A stretch of 64,000 nt of DNA, taken from contig JBFMGQ010000003.1 of the NCBI GenBank assembly GCA_040752515.1, positions 1-64,000 of the forward strand, read 5' to 3'. Both the position numbers and the translations under genes were made by a program. Shown one piece after another: positions 1 through 7,967 of this stretch. Origin of the DNA: Tenuifilum sp040752515 (GTDB lineage: Bacteria > Bacteroidota > Bacteroidia > Bacteroidales > Tenuifilaceae). Numbering within the stretch: position 1 is the stretch's first letter; the number at the start of each line of letters is the position of its first letter. The notes under the pieces are model-generated. The model saw only the letters and a program-made list of their open reading frames with translations, was not told where the DNA came from and ran no database searches.

Positions 1-153
1 CAGGGACAACTTCAACTATTGTTTTGAGGGGGGAGGTCTCTTTTTAGTAATGAATTTTAATATCTGATTATCATGCATTTATTGGCGCAGGACTCAATAT
101 TTGCATTTTAGTCGGACAATAGTGATAAAAAATAGTATTTACTCACGCAAAGT

Positions 154-1104
154 TTAAAATATCGCAAATCCTGTGCTTCCATTGGAACGGGCAAAGGCAC
201 GGAACATCCCCGTGGTATTCATCATCATACAAACATTTCCTAAACGGTCAACGGCAATTACTCCGCCACGGCCACCAGCACTGAGTAATTTGCCCATAAC
301 TACTTTTTCCACTGCAGCGTTCAATGAAAGGTTTTGGTACTCCATGAGTGCCGAAATATCGTGGGCTACAGTGTATCGAATAAAATATTCGCCATGGCCG
401 GTTGCCGATACGGCACAGGTAGAGTTATTGGCATAGGTTCCAGCACCAATAATTGGTGCATCACCTACTCGCCCCCATCGCTTATTGGTCATTCCGCCTG
501 TAGAAGTTGCTGCTGCCAAATTGCCATGCACATCGAGTGCAACACAACCCACAGTACCCATCTTTTCCTTTGAAAGCGCTCGTTGCAGGTCGTTCCAACG
601 GTGGGGTGTATAAAAGTATGAGCTGTCAACCAGTTCGATACTATTTTCTTTAGCAAACTCCGATGCACCTTTACCTGTAAGCATTACGTGAGGGGAATTC
701 TCCATGACCTTGCGGGCGAGCGAAATGGGATTTTTAACATTGGATACACCCGCAACCGCACCTGCACTGAGGGTTTTACCATCCATAATGGCAGCATCAA
801 GTTCGTTCCGTCCTTCATGGGTGAAAACAGCCCCTTTCCCGGCATTAAACAAAGGGCAATCCTCAAGGTAGCGAACTACCTGTTCAACGGCATCAAAGCT
901 TGTTCCCCCCGATTTCAATATTTCAACCCCAATGCTAAGGGCTTTGTTCATTTCCCGCTCATACTCATTAAGTTGCTCCGTTGTGAAATTTTCAGGCTTC
1001 ATATTTCCGGCACCGCCGTGCACAGCAATGCTCCATGTTTGAGAAAAGCCATTGCTTAGGCTGAAACCTAAAACAAGCAAAATGATGTAAAATTTATTAC
1101 GCAT
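154..1104 (-). CDS. Isoaspartyl peptidase / L-asparaginase (Ntn hydrolase), secreted
   Basis: Plant-type asparaginase family, which hydrolyses isoaspartyl dipeptides and asparagine after autocleavage. Residues 1-21 form a signal peptide (basic start, hydrophobic core, ending SNGFS), so it acts in the periplasm. The early WSIAVHGGAGN stretch and the motif GTVGCVALD, with the expected nucleophile Thr184, are present, followed by the STGG segment of the substrate pocket. The length of 316 residues fits a full precursor. It is divergent from the sulfatase at 1163. The start is an ATG directly before the signal peptide. The family call is firm; preference for isoaspartyl peptides over free asparagine is inferred from the family. 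Confidence 0.9.
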   Translation of the reverse strand: MRNKFYIILLVLGFSLSNGFSQTWSIAVHGGAGNMKPENFTTEQLNEYEREMNKALSIGVEILKSGGTSFDAVEQVVRYLEDCPLFNAGKGAVFTHEGRNELDAAIMDGKTLSAGAVAGVSNVKNPISLARKVMENSPHVMLTGKGASEFAKENSIELVDSSYFYTPHRWNDLQRALSKEKMGTVGCVALDVHGNLAAATSTGGMTNKRWGRVGDAPIIGAGTYANNSTCAVSATGHGEYFIRYTVAHDISALMEYQNLSLNAAVEKVVMGKLLSAGGRGGVIAVDRLGNVCMMMNTTGMFRAFARSNGSTGFAIF

Positions 1105-1162
1105 AGCTTGGTTTATTATACGTTCATATTTATTAGGTTTGCAAGTTAAATCATTTGAAGAA

Positions 1163-2992
1163 ATGAAAAAACATTTAACTTTCAGTTTAAAGTACTTCGT
1201 GTTTTGGATTTTACTAATGGCTATCTATCGTATAGCCTTCATCTTTTACCAATTTGAAAACCTTGAATCGTTAAAGTTTAACGAGTTGGTAAATATTTTA
1301 ATACGAGGAGCATGGATGGATACATCGCTTACAGGTTATTTTGTTTTACTAACCTTGCTGCTGCAAGCCATGCTTTTTTTCGTTTCACCAAAGGTGTTAA
1401 GCAAACTGTTCAGTGCCATAGCACTAATACTCTTATTCATAGTAAACATTGTGGTAATAAGCGATATGGAGCTTTACCGCAACTGGGGTTTCCGCATCGA
1501 TGCCACACCTTTACTATACCTAAAAACCCCCAAGGAAGCCATGGCATCGGTTAAAACACCAATGCTAATACTTTTCATTGTATTACTTGCAGCAATTACC
1601 TACCTAACTCACCTTGCATACCGTAAATATGTGGCAAGGGGGTTTGAGCAAGCCAAACCCCTTAAATGGTGGCATAGCCCCATCATGCTTTTCGTTGCAG
1701 CAACCATGATAATCCCAATCCGTGGTGGATTTGGGATTGCCCCCATGAACCCCGGCAAGGTTTACTTCAGCCAGAAAAGTTTCTGTAACCATGCAGCCCT
1801 CAACCCTGTTTGGAATATGATGTATTCCGTTAGTAAAAGCAGCTCCATGAATAAAACATACATGGTTGAGATTGATAAAGATATAGCCCACCAGCGCTTT
1901 GCTAAACTCATGCAAACCGATAGCACAATCCATGTTTTAAATACCAATAAACCCAATATAGTTATCATTTTACTGGAAAGTTTTGGCGCAAAGCTGGTTG
2001 GTTCCCTCGGAGGAGTCCCCAACGTTACCCCAAACCTAAACCGTTTATCAACCCAAGGCATACTATTCAATCGCGCAACTGCCAGTGGCGATAGAAGCGA
2101 TAAAGGAATTATAGCGGTATTGGCAGGCTTCCCAGCCCAACCCACCCAATCGGTAATCAAATACCCTACAAAATCGCATAAGTTGGCCACCATAAGCGGA
2201 ACGCTATACGGGCAAGGCTATAATACAGCCTTTTACTATGGTGGCGACCCGGATTTTGCCAATATTCGCTCGTTTCTTTACCATGCTAAGTTTCAAAGGT
2301 TGATAACCCAAGACGACTTCCCAAAGAGTTACCGTAACTCCAAGTGGGGCGTTCACGACGAACATGTTTTTAATTACCTACTTAACGATATCGATTCGGC
2401 CAAAGCACCATTCTTTAAAATGTTTTTCACCCTCAGCAGTCATGAGCCCTTTGAAATTCCTGCCAAACCCAAGTTCAAAGGCAAAAGTGAGGCAGAGCAA
2501 TTCCTTAGCTCAGCATACTATACCGATAGCTGCCTCGGCGACTTTTTGGCTAAGGCACAACAAAGGGAATGGTTCAAAAACACTTTAATCGTTCTAATTG
2601 CCGACCACGGTCACCGACATCCCGCAAACTATCCCAATTACGAACCTCTAAAATATGGCATTCCCATGATATGGCTAGGCGGTGCCGTTAAACAACCCAT
2701 GGTTGTAAACACCACCTGTTCACAAATCGATTTAGCCGCAACGCTTTTAGCTCAGCTAAATTTACCCTATAGGCAATTCCCCCTATCAAAAAATATTCTT
2801 TCGGATAAGGTAACACCATTTGCCTACTTTGCATTCAACGAGGGCTTTGGTTATGTGAACCAAACCGACACCATTGTTTACGATCTTGTGGGGAAAAAAT
2901 ACATTAAGCAAGCCGGGCAGAATATCCCCGAAACCAAAAACGATGCCTGGGCTTTCTTCAATGCATACCAGGAAGTGTTTAATGGTCTATAA
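1163..2992 (+). CDS. LTA-synthase-like membrane sulfatase/phosphotransferase
   Basis: About four or five membrane helices in the first 215 residues are followed by a periplasmic alkaline-phosphatase-superfamily domain (from the ILLESFG motif to IADHGHRHP and a C-terminal NEGFGY). This is the layout of lipoteichoic acid synthase and phosphoglycerol/phosphoethanolamine transferases. The nucleophile position lies in ASGDRSDKGI, where Ser stands in place of the usual Thr. I chose the ATG at 1163 (MKKHL, followed by a hydrophobic helix) over a TTG 24 bases upstream. A Gram-negative host has no LTA, so the real acceptor (glycan, lipid A or capsule) is unknown. A paralogous architecture lies at 5507-7471. 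Confidence 0.82.
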   Translation: MKKHLTFSLKYFVFWILLMAIYRIAFIFYQFENLESLKFNELVNILIRGAWMDTSLTGYFVLLTLLLQAMLFFVSPKVLSKLFSAIALILLFIVNIVVISDMELYRNWGFRIDATPLLYLKTPKEAMASVKTPMLILFIVLLAAITYLTHLAYRKYVARGFEQAKPLKWWHSPIMLFVAATMIIPIRGGFGIAPMNPGKVYFSQKSFCNHAALNPVWNMMYSVSKSSSMNKTYMVEIDKDIAHQRFAKLMQTDSTIHVLNTNKPNIVIILLESFGAKLVGSLGGVPNVTPNLNRLSTQGILFNRATASGDRSDKGIIAVLAGFPAQPTQSVIKYPTKSHKLATISGTLYGQGYNTAFYYGGDPDFANIRSFLYHAKFQRLITQDDFPKSYRNSKWGVHDEHVFNYLLNDIDSAKAPFFKMFFTLSSHEPFEIPAKPKFKGKSEAEQFLSSAYYTDSCLGDFLAKAQQREWFKNTLIVLIADHGHRHPANYPNYEPLKYGIPMIWLGGAVKQPMVVNTTCSQIDLAATLLAQLNLPYRQFPLSKNILSDKVTPFAYFAFNEGFGYVNQTDTIVYDLVGKKYIKQAGQNIPETKNDAWAFFNAYQEVFNGL

Positions 2993-3014
2993 AGGAGTTT
3001 AATAGTCTAATAAA

Positions 3015-3040
3015 GAAGCCAGACCGTTGGGTCTGGCTTC
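3015..3040. terminator. Bidirectional hairpin terminator
   Basis: An 11-bp perfect stem (GAAGCCAGACC paired with GGTCTGGCTTC, loop GTTG) sits between the convergent sulfatase gene and the HIT gene. It can serve both strands. Confidence 0.75.
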
Positions 3041-3060
3041 GAAAACACTTATCAACTTAT

Positions 3061-3456
3061 CTATTTAAACTCAGCGGCAATACGCTTAGCCAGCTCGTCA
3101 AACTCTTCGGGGGTTAGTTTAAGTTTTGGTTTATGAAAATCGATATCGGACTCTTTATTCAGGGGCACTAAGTGAATATGGGCGTGGGGTACCTCAAGCC
3201 CAAGAACAGCAACGCCAATTCGCTTGCAGGGCACAACCTTTTCGATTGCTTTAGCCACACGTTGGGCAAAAAGGGTAAGCCCGGCAAGGGTTTCGGGATC
3301 AAGATCGAAAAGGTAATCAACCTCAACCTTGGGAATTACCAGGGTGTGGCCCTTAGCCAATGGATTGATATCGAGGAATGCATAAAATCTATCATCCTCA
3401 GCAACCTTATACGAAGGTATTTCGCCATTAACTATCAGGCTGAATATTGAAGCCAT
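3061..3456 (-). CDS. HIT family nucleotide-binding hydrolase
   Basis: Histidine-triad protein of 131 residues. The catalytic triad motif PHAHIHLVPL is near residues 89-98, after the early FSLIVNGEIPSYKV and DINPLAKGHTLVIPK blocks typical of the Hint branch. These enzymes cleave AMP from phosphoramidates and adenylates in the cytoplasm. It follows greA by 11 bases on the same strand and is probably co-transcribed with it, a common pairing in Bacteroidota. Confidence 0.92.
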   Translation of the reverse strand: MASIFSLIVNGEIPSYKVAEDDRFYAFLDINPLAKGHTLVIPKVEVDYLFDLDPETLAGLTLFAQRVAKAIEKVVPCKRIGVAVLGLEVPHAHIHLVPLNKESDIDFHKPKLKLTPEEFDELAKRIAAEFK

Positions 3457-3467
3457 AGCGGAATGTT

Positions 3468-3941
3468 TTAAAGTGATATTCCTAAAATCTCGAATTGCAT
3501 TAACCCTGATGGTACCTGAACATTCACCACATCGCCAACCTTTTTGCCAATAAGTGCTTTAGCAATAGGAGTTGTGATGGAAAGTTTGTTTTCCTTGATG
3601 TTCGCTTCGGATTCTGCCACAAGGGTATATTCAACCACCGCATTGGTTTTAAGGTTTTTAAGTTTTACCTTGTTCAGAATCTGAACCTGGTCGGTATCAA
3701 TCTTTGACTCATCAATAATGCGAGCATTGGCAATTAAATCCTCAAGTTTTGAGATTCGCAGCTCAAGCATACCCTGAGCTTCCTTAGCGGCATCGTATTC
3801 GGCATTTTCCGAAAGGTCGCCCTTGTCGCGCGCTTCGGCAATCATCCTTGAAATTGCTGGGCGCTCAACGGTTTTAAGGTGCTCAAGTTCTTTACGTAAC
3901 TTCTGGAGCCCTTCCTCTGTTAAATAGGTTGTTTTACTCAT
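3468..3941 (-). CDS. greA: Transcription elongation factor GreA
   Basis: 157 residues, the usual length. The N-terminal coiled coil (about 1-75) carries the conserved ARDKGDLSENAEYDAAKEAQ region whose acidic tip enters the RNA polymerase secondary channel. The C-terminal FKBP-like domain ends with GKKVGDVVNVQVP. It rescues backtracked polymerase by stimulating transcript cleavage. It has an unusually strong ribosome binding site (see 3946-3951) and its leader contains a hairpin followed by a T run. Confidence 0.96.
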   Translation of the reverse strand: MSKTTYLTEEGLQKLRKELEHLKTVERPAISRMIAEARDKGDLSENAEYDAAKEAQGMLELRISKLEDLIANARIIDESKIDTDQVQILNKVKLKNLKTNAVVEYTLVAESEANIKENKLSITTPIAKALIGKKVGDVVNVQVPSGLMQFEILGISL

Positions 3942-3945
3942 TTTA

Positions 3946-3951
3946 CCTCCT
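3946..3951 (-). promoter_or_regulatory. Strong Shine-Dalgarno of greA
   Basis: Reading the minus strand, TAGGAGGTAAAATG places a full AGGAGG four bases before the greA start codon. Most genes in this window lack such a site, so greA stands out. It also fixes the start at 3941. Confidence 0.75.
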
Positions 3952-3962
3952 AAATATGAAAT

Positions 3963-4008
3963 AAAAAAGAATCCCGACAGGGAATCGGAACTCTTTGATG
4001 CAAAGATA
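3963..4008 (-). promoter_or_regulatory. greA -7 box and leader hairpin with T run
   Basis: A perfect Bacteroidota -7 box, TATCTTTG, lies at 4001-4008 on the minus strand; no well-spaced -33 was found. Between it and greA, GATTCCC TGTC GGGATTC (3969-3986, with one mismatched pair) is followed by six T residues at 3963-3968. It could be a weak terminator or attenuator in the greA leader. The stem is short, so this is tentative. Confidence 0.4.
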
Positions 4009-4046
4009 TAAAAAATTTAATTCAAATGCACCACTAAAAGTTACAG

Positions 4047-4655
4047 CTAAAAATATTTTGGTCGAATAATCTCAGCGTAAATAATAGCTTTCATGGGATC
4101 AAAATCGGCCAAGAATGGTTCGATTGGCTCTTCCTCCTTATTGTGCACAAATTCCTCGGTTTCCGGGGCGGTCATATCAACCGCTTGCATGCTTGCGGTG
4201 AACGAATCCTGGTAGGAATAATCGCCAATTGGCCCTTCAACTTTCGACTCGGCAATGTCAACTGGAGTATACTCTACCGGTGCGGCCACATCAAGAGGCT
4301 TCTGATCCAGAACTGGATAAAGCTCCTCCTCGGTTAACGGTTTATCAATCGGTTCCTTTTCGTATTCAACTTCCTTGACCAAAACGTTGCCTTCTGTTTC
4401 TCTTTTGTAATCATATACGTACTCTTCCTCTTGGTCAACATTACTTGTCCCCGATGGTTTCTCATCTGCATCAACAATTACTTCCTGCCCGAGCAACTCC
4501 TGCAGTTTTTTGGCAATTGGATCATCATCAACAGGAAGAGTGGTTTGCGCTTGCCGCTTTTGCTCCGCTGCCTGTTTCTTTTTTTTATTGGCAACTGCAT
4601 TTAGAACAGCCAAACCAATTGCTATTAGAATGTATATAAAATCGCCAGCGTCCAT
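4047..4655 (-). CDS. Hypothetical membrane-anchored acidic protein
   Basis: 202 residues from the ATG at 4655; a TTG two codons upstream is possible but less likely. One N-terminal helix (about residues 5-22, DFIYILIAIGLAVLNAVA) is followed by a Lys-rich stop-transfer (NKKKKQ) and a long, acidic, low-complexity cytoplasmic tail with many Glu, Pro and Tyr. No known domain recognised. Its start lies 14 bases beyond the stop of the basic lipoprotein gene at 4670-5050, so the two are probably one operon. The acidic tail and the very basic neighbour could bind by charge, but they sit on opposite sides of the inner membrane if both topologies are right. Confidence 0.6.
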   Translation of the reverse strand: MDAGDFIYILIAIGLAVLNAVANKKKKQAAEQKRQAQTTLPVDDDPIAKKLQELLGQEVIVDADEKPSGTSNVDQEEEYVYDYKRETEGNVLVKEVEYEKEPIDKPLTEEELYPVLDQKPLDVAAPVEYTPVDIAESKVEGPIGDYSYQDSFTASMQAVDMTAPETEEFVHNKEEEPIEPFLADFDPMKAIIYAEIIRPKYF

Positions 4656-4669
4656 ATTCAACTTTTTTT

Positions 4670-5050
4670 CTATTTATATTTCCAAAAACGTAGCCTCTGT
4701 CTTAAATTTCGCTTGGGTCTGTTTTTCTCTGCCTCTTTTTGCGATGCTTTCATCCTTTCCTGAACTTCGGCTGGTTGATTTTTGACATGCCTATCAACCA
4801 GTTTTTTTTCTGCTTTTGCAGCCTCTCTTTCCCTTTTTACCGATTTGGCTTTGGCTCGTCGGGTTATCCTTTCGGTTTTCCGGTTGTGCCAATAAGCAAT
4901 CCACGCCCTTCGGACCTCTTCGCGCTTTACCTGCCACTTGCTTCGCCCTGGGGTTGCAGGAACAGGCGAAGGGGCTAACTGTTTACCGCAACTGGTCAGA
5001 ATTAAAAGAACAATAAGCGCAAACCGTATCTTTTTTATACTTTTGTCCAA
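4670..5050 (-). CDS. Hypothetical, very basic lipoprotein (TTG start)
   Basis: 126 residues: a Lys-rich n-region, a hydrophobic core and lipobox LTSC (Cys21), then an Arg/Lys-rich, probably alpha-helical tail with repeated RRAKAKSVKRE-like and QKEAEKNR segments. No in-frame ATG precedes or lies within the signal peptide and an in-frame stop is met just upstream, so TTG at 5050 is the only sensible start. A -7 box TAAATTTG lies at 5055-5062 on the minus strand, so close that the message may be nearly leaderless. Function unknown. Confidence 0.6.
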   Translation of the reverse strand: MDKSIKKIRFALIVLLILTSCGKQLAPSPVPATPGRSKWQVKREEVRRAWIAYWHNRKTERITRRAKAKSVKREREAAKAEKKLVDRHVKNQPAEVQERMKASQKEAEKNRPKRNLRQRLRFWKYK

Positions 5051-5062
5051 GATACAAATTTA
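5038..5062. promoter_or_regulatory. Overlapping divergent -7 boxes
   Basis: TACTTTTG at 5038-5045 (plus strand) fits the promoter of the Rieske-like gene at 5072. TAAATTTG at 5055-5062 (minus strand) fits that of the basic lipoprotein gene. They are only 9 bases apart and face each other, so the two promoters probably interfere. No clear -33 element for either. Confidence 0.4.
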
Positions 5063-5071
5063 GTTTTCCTA

Positions 5072-5503
5072 ATGCAAACAAAGATAATCTATATTTTGCT
5101 TTTTTCAAGCCTATTTTTTGCCAATACGGCTTGCGACGATAACATAGACGATATAATTCCCGATGTTCCTGTGAACATTGAGTTTAACCTAAAAGAGCCT
5201 CAATTTAGCAATCTCAACGTTGTAATGGGTGCCGTTAAAATTGACGGCTATGGCTACAAGAACAATGGCGTAATTGTTTTCAGGCTCAGCGATAACGAGA
5301 TTTTAGCTTTCGATGCCACCTGTCCAAAGCATATCGACATTAATGCATCGGTAACCCTCGATGCAAATGGATCGGGAACTGCTACCTGCCCGCACTGTGG
5401 TACCGTTTACTACCTCGTAAACTATGGTTACCCCAAAGAGGGCTATCCATTAAAAAGATATCAGGTACTCCGTAGTGGGGATTATGTAAGGATATACAAC
5501 TAA
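5072..5503 (+). CDS. Rieske-like lipoprotein with altered metal ligands
   Basis: 143 residues with a signal peptide and lipobox FANTAC (Cys21), hence a lipid-anchored periplasmic protein. The second half has the Rieske pattern: FDATCPKH, then TCPHCGTVYYLVNYG, then PLKRYQV. Canonical Rieske clusters are bound by C-x-H and C-x2-H. Here the spacing is C-x2-H and C-x2-C, which would suit a zinc or degenerate site. Related Bacteroidota proteins are often labelled Rieske 2Fe-2S. Divergent from the gene at 4670-5050. Confidence 0.6.
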   Translation: MQTKIIYILLFSSLFFANTACDDNIDDIIPDVPVNIEFNLKEPQFSNLNVVMGAVKIDGYGYKNNGVIVFRLSDNEILAFDATCPKHIDINASVTLDANGSGTATCPHCGTVYYLVNYGYPKEGYPLKRYQVLRSGDYVRIYN

Positions 5504-5506
5504 AAT

Positions 5507-7471
5507 TTACTTTACCACTAAGCTATCGTCAATCATTCGGGTATTATACTGCTGAATAATAGCTTTAAGCCTACGCTGCATTTCCATTTCCCTCTCGGGC
5601 ATTTGACCCTGAAGATTTTTGGTAAGCATCACATCTTCCTTATAATTATACAAGCCTAAAGTTTTTGAACCGTCAAAAATCAAAACATAGTCATCAACAT
5701 AAAGCTGGTAGCAATTGTTGGTGTAGTTAACCACAAATGGTTTCTCCCTGGAATCGAAAAGATTACGACCAAAGGCAATATAGGGTTTGCTGTAGCTGAG
5801 GTAACCCAATACTGAAGGCATAATATCGATTTGTTGCGCAAGTTCATCCTTACAGCCTTCAAGGCTGTTATCGGGGCGAAAAAACACAACAGGTACTGCG
5901 AACGCTCCAACACTTGTCTGATATTCAGGGTAATAGGTTTGATTGCTGTGATCGGCCGTAATAACAAAAAGGGTATTGGGGTACCAATCCATTTTTGAAA
6001 CAGTTTCGAAAAAGCGCTTCAACGAGTAATCGGTATAGGCAACGCACTGATGAATGGGTAATGTTCCCTTTGGGAATTTTCCCTCGTAGCGATCAGGGAC
6101 TTTAAAGGGATGATGCGACGAAACGGAGAATATTGCCGCACAAAATGGCTGTTTGAAGCCGTTTAGGGTTTGCGCAAAGAACTGGAAAAACTCCTCGTCC
6201 CAAACTCCCCACATACCATCGAAATGGGCAGGATTGGGGTACTCGTTCATGCCGTAGTATTCCTCAAATCCGGCCACATTGGCAAAGGCCTGAAATCCCA
6301 TGGATCCATTGGGGGCACCGTGAAAGAAGGCAGTATGGTAACCCTCAGCACGAAGTACTGAGGCTATGCTGTTTATCTTATTGGTTGAGTAACTTGTTAA
6401 AAAGTAGGGCTCTACAAACATGGGTATGCTGGCCAACACCGACGGCATTGCATCGATAGACTTACGGCCATTTCCATAGGAATACCTATACCATAGCGAA
6501 TGGTTAATCAGTGAATCGAGGAATGGCGTAAACCCCGTATAGCCAAACTTTTCCCTCAAGTGCTTATTGTACGCTCCAATGTACTCCCTACCAAAACTCT
6601 CGAGAATAAAAATAACAACATTCATTCGTTTAAGTGAATCGGTAACCTGAGGTTTATGTATGGGTGAGTAAGCGGCATCAAGTTCCCCGGGTGTCTTATA
6701 GTAATCAACCTTAACCAACGATTTTTTCCCAAGGGTACGGTATATGGCAAAAGGGGTATTGAGCACAATGGCAGCCTCAAGAGGTTCGCTAACAAACTGT
6801 CCGGCATTACTTAGGGTGATTGGGCGGGTACTATGGCGAAAACCGCCACGCATACCACCCACCATGAGGGTTGCAAAAACCAGTAAAAGTACAAATCCAT
6901 TAACGCCGTAAACCAAATGGTAACGGAATCCTTTTCCCTTTTGTATTGGGCGAACCCTCCCGTATAGCAGAACAAGTAATACGGTAAGGGCTATCCAAAT
7001 GAGAAAAACATACCAGTAATCGGTAATAAATTTAGGAATAAGTGAGCCAAAATTGGTTTCGTGCTTAAACTCGTCGAAAACCGTGGCGGTTGTTCGGCGC
7101 AAGGTGAACCTGAAGTAGATAAAATCGGCACAATTGGCACCAATAGCAATGCTATTTGTAACAACAAACAAGTACTTTAGTACATTTTGGTACCAGGTAT
7201 TATACCTAAAGGTAAAAGGCAAAAGAAATAAAACGATGTACAAGATATTGGTATAGATCAGGGCACTGGTATCGAACCATAGGCCTCCAGCCAGAATTCG
7301 CAAGAAACCTGCTGCGGAAAGGCTGGCAAAGAAATCGGTATTAAACAGGTAGAATAGTATCCTACAAACCGTGAAGATAAGCAATAGCAGGGTAAAACGC
7401 CAAATCAACATTAAGTAGATATTCCCTTTAATGGGGATATCGGAAAAGTATGCCCGAAACTCCTTAATCAT
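5507..7471 (-). CDS. LTA-synthase-like membrane sulfatase/phosphotransferase
   Basis: 654 residues: about five membrane helices up to residue 215, then the periplasmic alkaline-phosphatase-like domain with FILESFGREYIG, NGRKSIDAMPS (Ser at the nucleophile position), VWDEEFF and ITADHSNQTYYPEYQ (metal-binding Asp-His). Same fold and topology as the protein at 1163-2992 but only distantly similar. It probably moves a phosphoglycerol or phosphoethanolamine group to an envelope glycan or lipid. A -7 box TAACTTTG lies at 7498-7505 on the minus strand. Its end is three bases from the stop of the convergent Rieske-like gene. Confidence 0.82.
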   Translation of the reverse strand: MIKEFRAYFSDIPIKGNIYLMLIWRFTLLLLIFTVCRILFYLFNTDFFASLSAAGFLRILAGGLWFDTSALIYTNILYIVLFLLPFTFRYNTWYQNVLKYLFVVTNSIAIGANCADFIYFRFTLRRTTATVFDEFKHETNFGSLIPKFITDYWYVFLIWIALTVLLVLLYGRVRPIQKGKGFRYHLVYGVNGFVLLLVFATLMVGGMRGGFRHSTRPITLSNAGQFVSEPLEAAIVLNTPFAIYRTLGKKSLVKVDYYKTPGELDAAYSPIHKPQVTDSLKRMNVVIFILESFGREYIGAYNKHLREKFGYTGFTPFLDSLINHSLWYRYSYGNGRKSIDAMPSVLASIPMFVEPYFLTSYSTNKINSIASVLRAEGYHTAFFHGAPNGSMGFQAFANVAGFEEYYGMNEYPNPAHFDGMWGVWDEEFFQFFAQTLNGFKQPFCAAIFSVSSHHPFKVPDRYEGKFPKGTLPIHQCVAYTDYSLKRFFETVSKMDWYPNTLFVITADHSNQTYYPEYQTSVGAFAVPVVFFRPDNSLEGCKDELAQQIDIMPSVLGYLSYSKPYIAFGRNLFDSREKPFVVNYTNNCYQLYVDDYVLIFDGSKTLGLYNYKEDVMLTKNLQGQMPEREMEMQRRLKAIIQQYNTRMIDDSLVVK

Positions 7472-7571
7472 GGTTAATTTGATTTATTTACGACCTGCAA
7501 AGTTAACATTATATTAACACACGGTTAACATGCACGCAGCAAATCAACCTGGAGTCAAACCCCAGTAAATG

Positions 7572-7593
7572 AAAAACCCGGCCTTAGCCGGGT
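7572..7593 (-). terminator. Intrinsic terminator of the gene at 7615
   Basis: On the minus strand ACCCGGC TAAG GCCGGGT is followed by TTTT: a 7-bp GC-rich stem with a four-base loop just after the stop of the small gene at 7615-7899. Confidence 0.75.
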
Positions 7594-7614
7594 AAATTGG
7601 AGTGCAGCTATTAA

Positions 7615-7899
7615 CTACTTTGTGAGCTCACTTAGCTTAGTAAAATGCTCATCGATAGCTTTGAGGGCATCCTTTTGGATTTCGCGGTAGTGAGCCTTAA
7701 CAACCTTACGATCGCCCTTATTGGCCGGATGCTTAATCCGATGGATTAAATCGAAACGAGTATCGAGTATCGACTGGATGATGGCAATAGCGTCGTCGCG
7801 CTTTTTATCGCCATTAATTAACATGTAGGTATAGCAATCGCTAATAACCTCGCTCACTAAGTAATCGATATCCTTTTTAAGATCTCTTTTGCTTGCCAT
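7615..7899 (-). CDS. Conserved hypothetical protein, small, helical
   Basis: 94 residues without signal peptide or membrane helix, predicted almost wholly alpha-helical. It begins KRDLKKDIDYLVSEVISDCY and has a central basic HRIKHPANKGDRK loop. I recognise it as a type of small cytoplasmic protein common in Bacteroidota but know no function. It has a good own promoter (7927-7956) and its own terminator, so it is transcribed as a single gene. Confidence 0.75.
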   Translation of the reverse strand: MASKRDLKKDIDYLVSEVISDCYTYMLINGDKKRDDAIAIIQSILDTRFDLIHRIKHPANKGDRKVVKAHYREIQKDALKAIDEHFTKLSELTK

Positions 7900-7926
7900 A
7901 ATTGCTGATTTTTATTTATCTGTTTG

Positions 7927-7956
7927 CAAAGGTAATACTTTTTGTGGTCTTGCCAA
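7927..7956 (-). promoter_or_regulatory. Bacteroidota-type promoter of the gene at 7615-7899
   Basis: Minus strand: -33 TTG (7954-7956), 19-base spacer, -7 TACCTTTG (7927-7934). Start of transcription expected near 7920, about 20 bases before the ATG. Confidence 0.55.
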
Positions 7957-7967
7957 CATTGCGATTT

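Noticed and set aside
1..153. Left edge of the window
   Set aside because: No ORF, repeat or RNA recognisable; any upstream gene lies outside the window.
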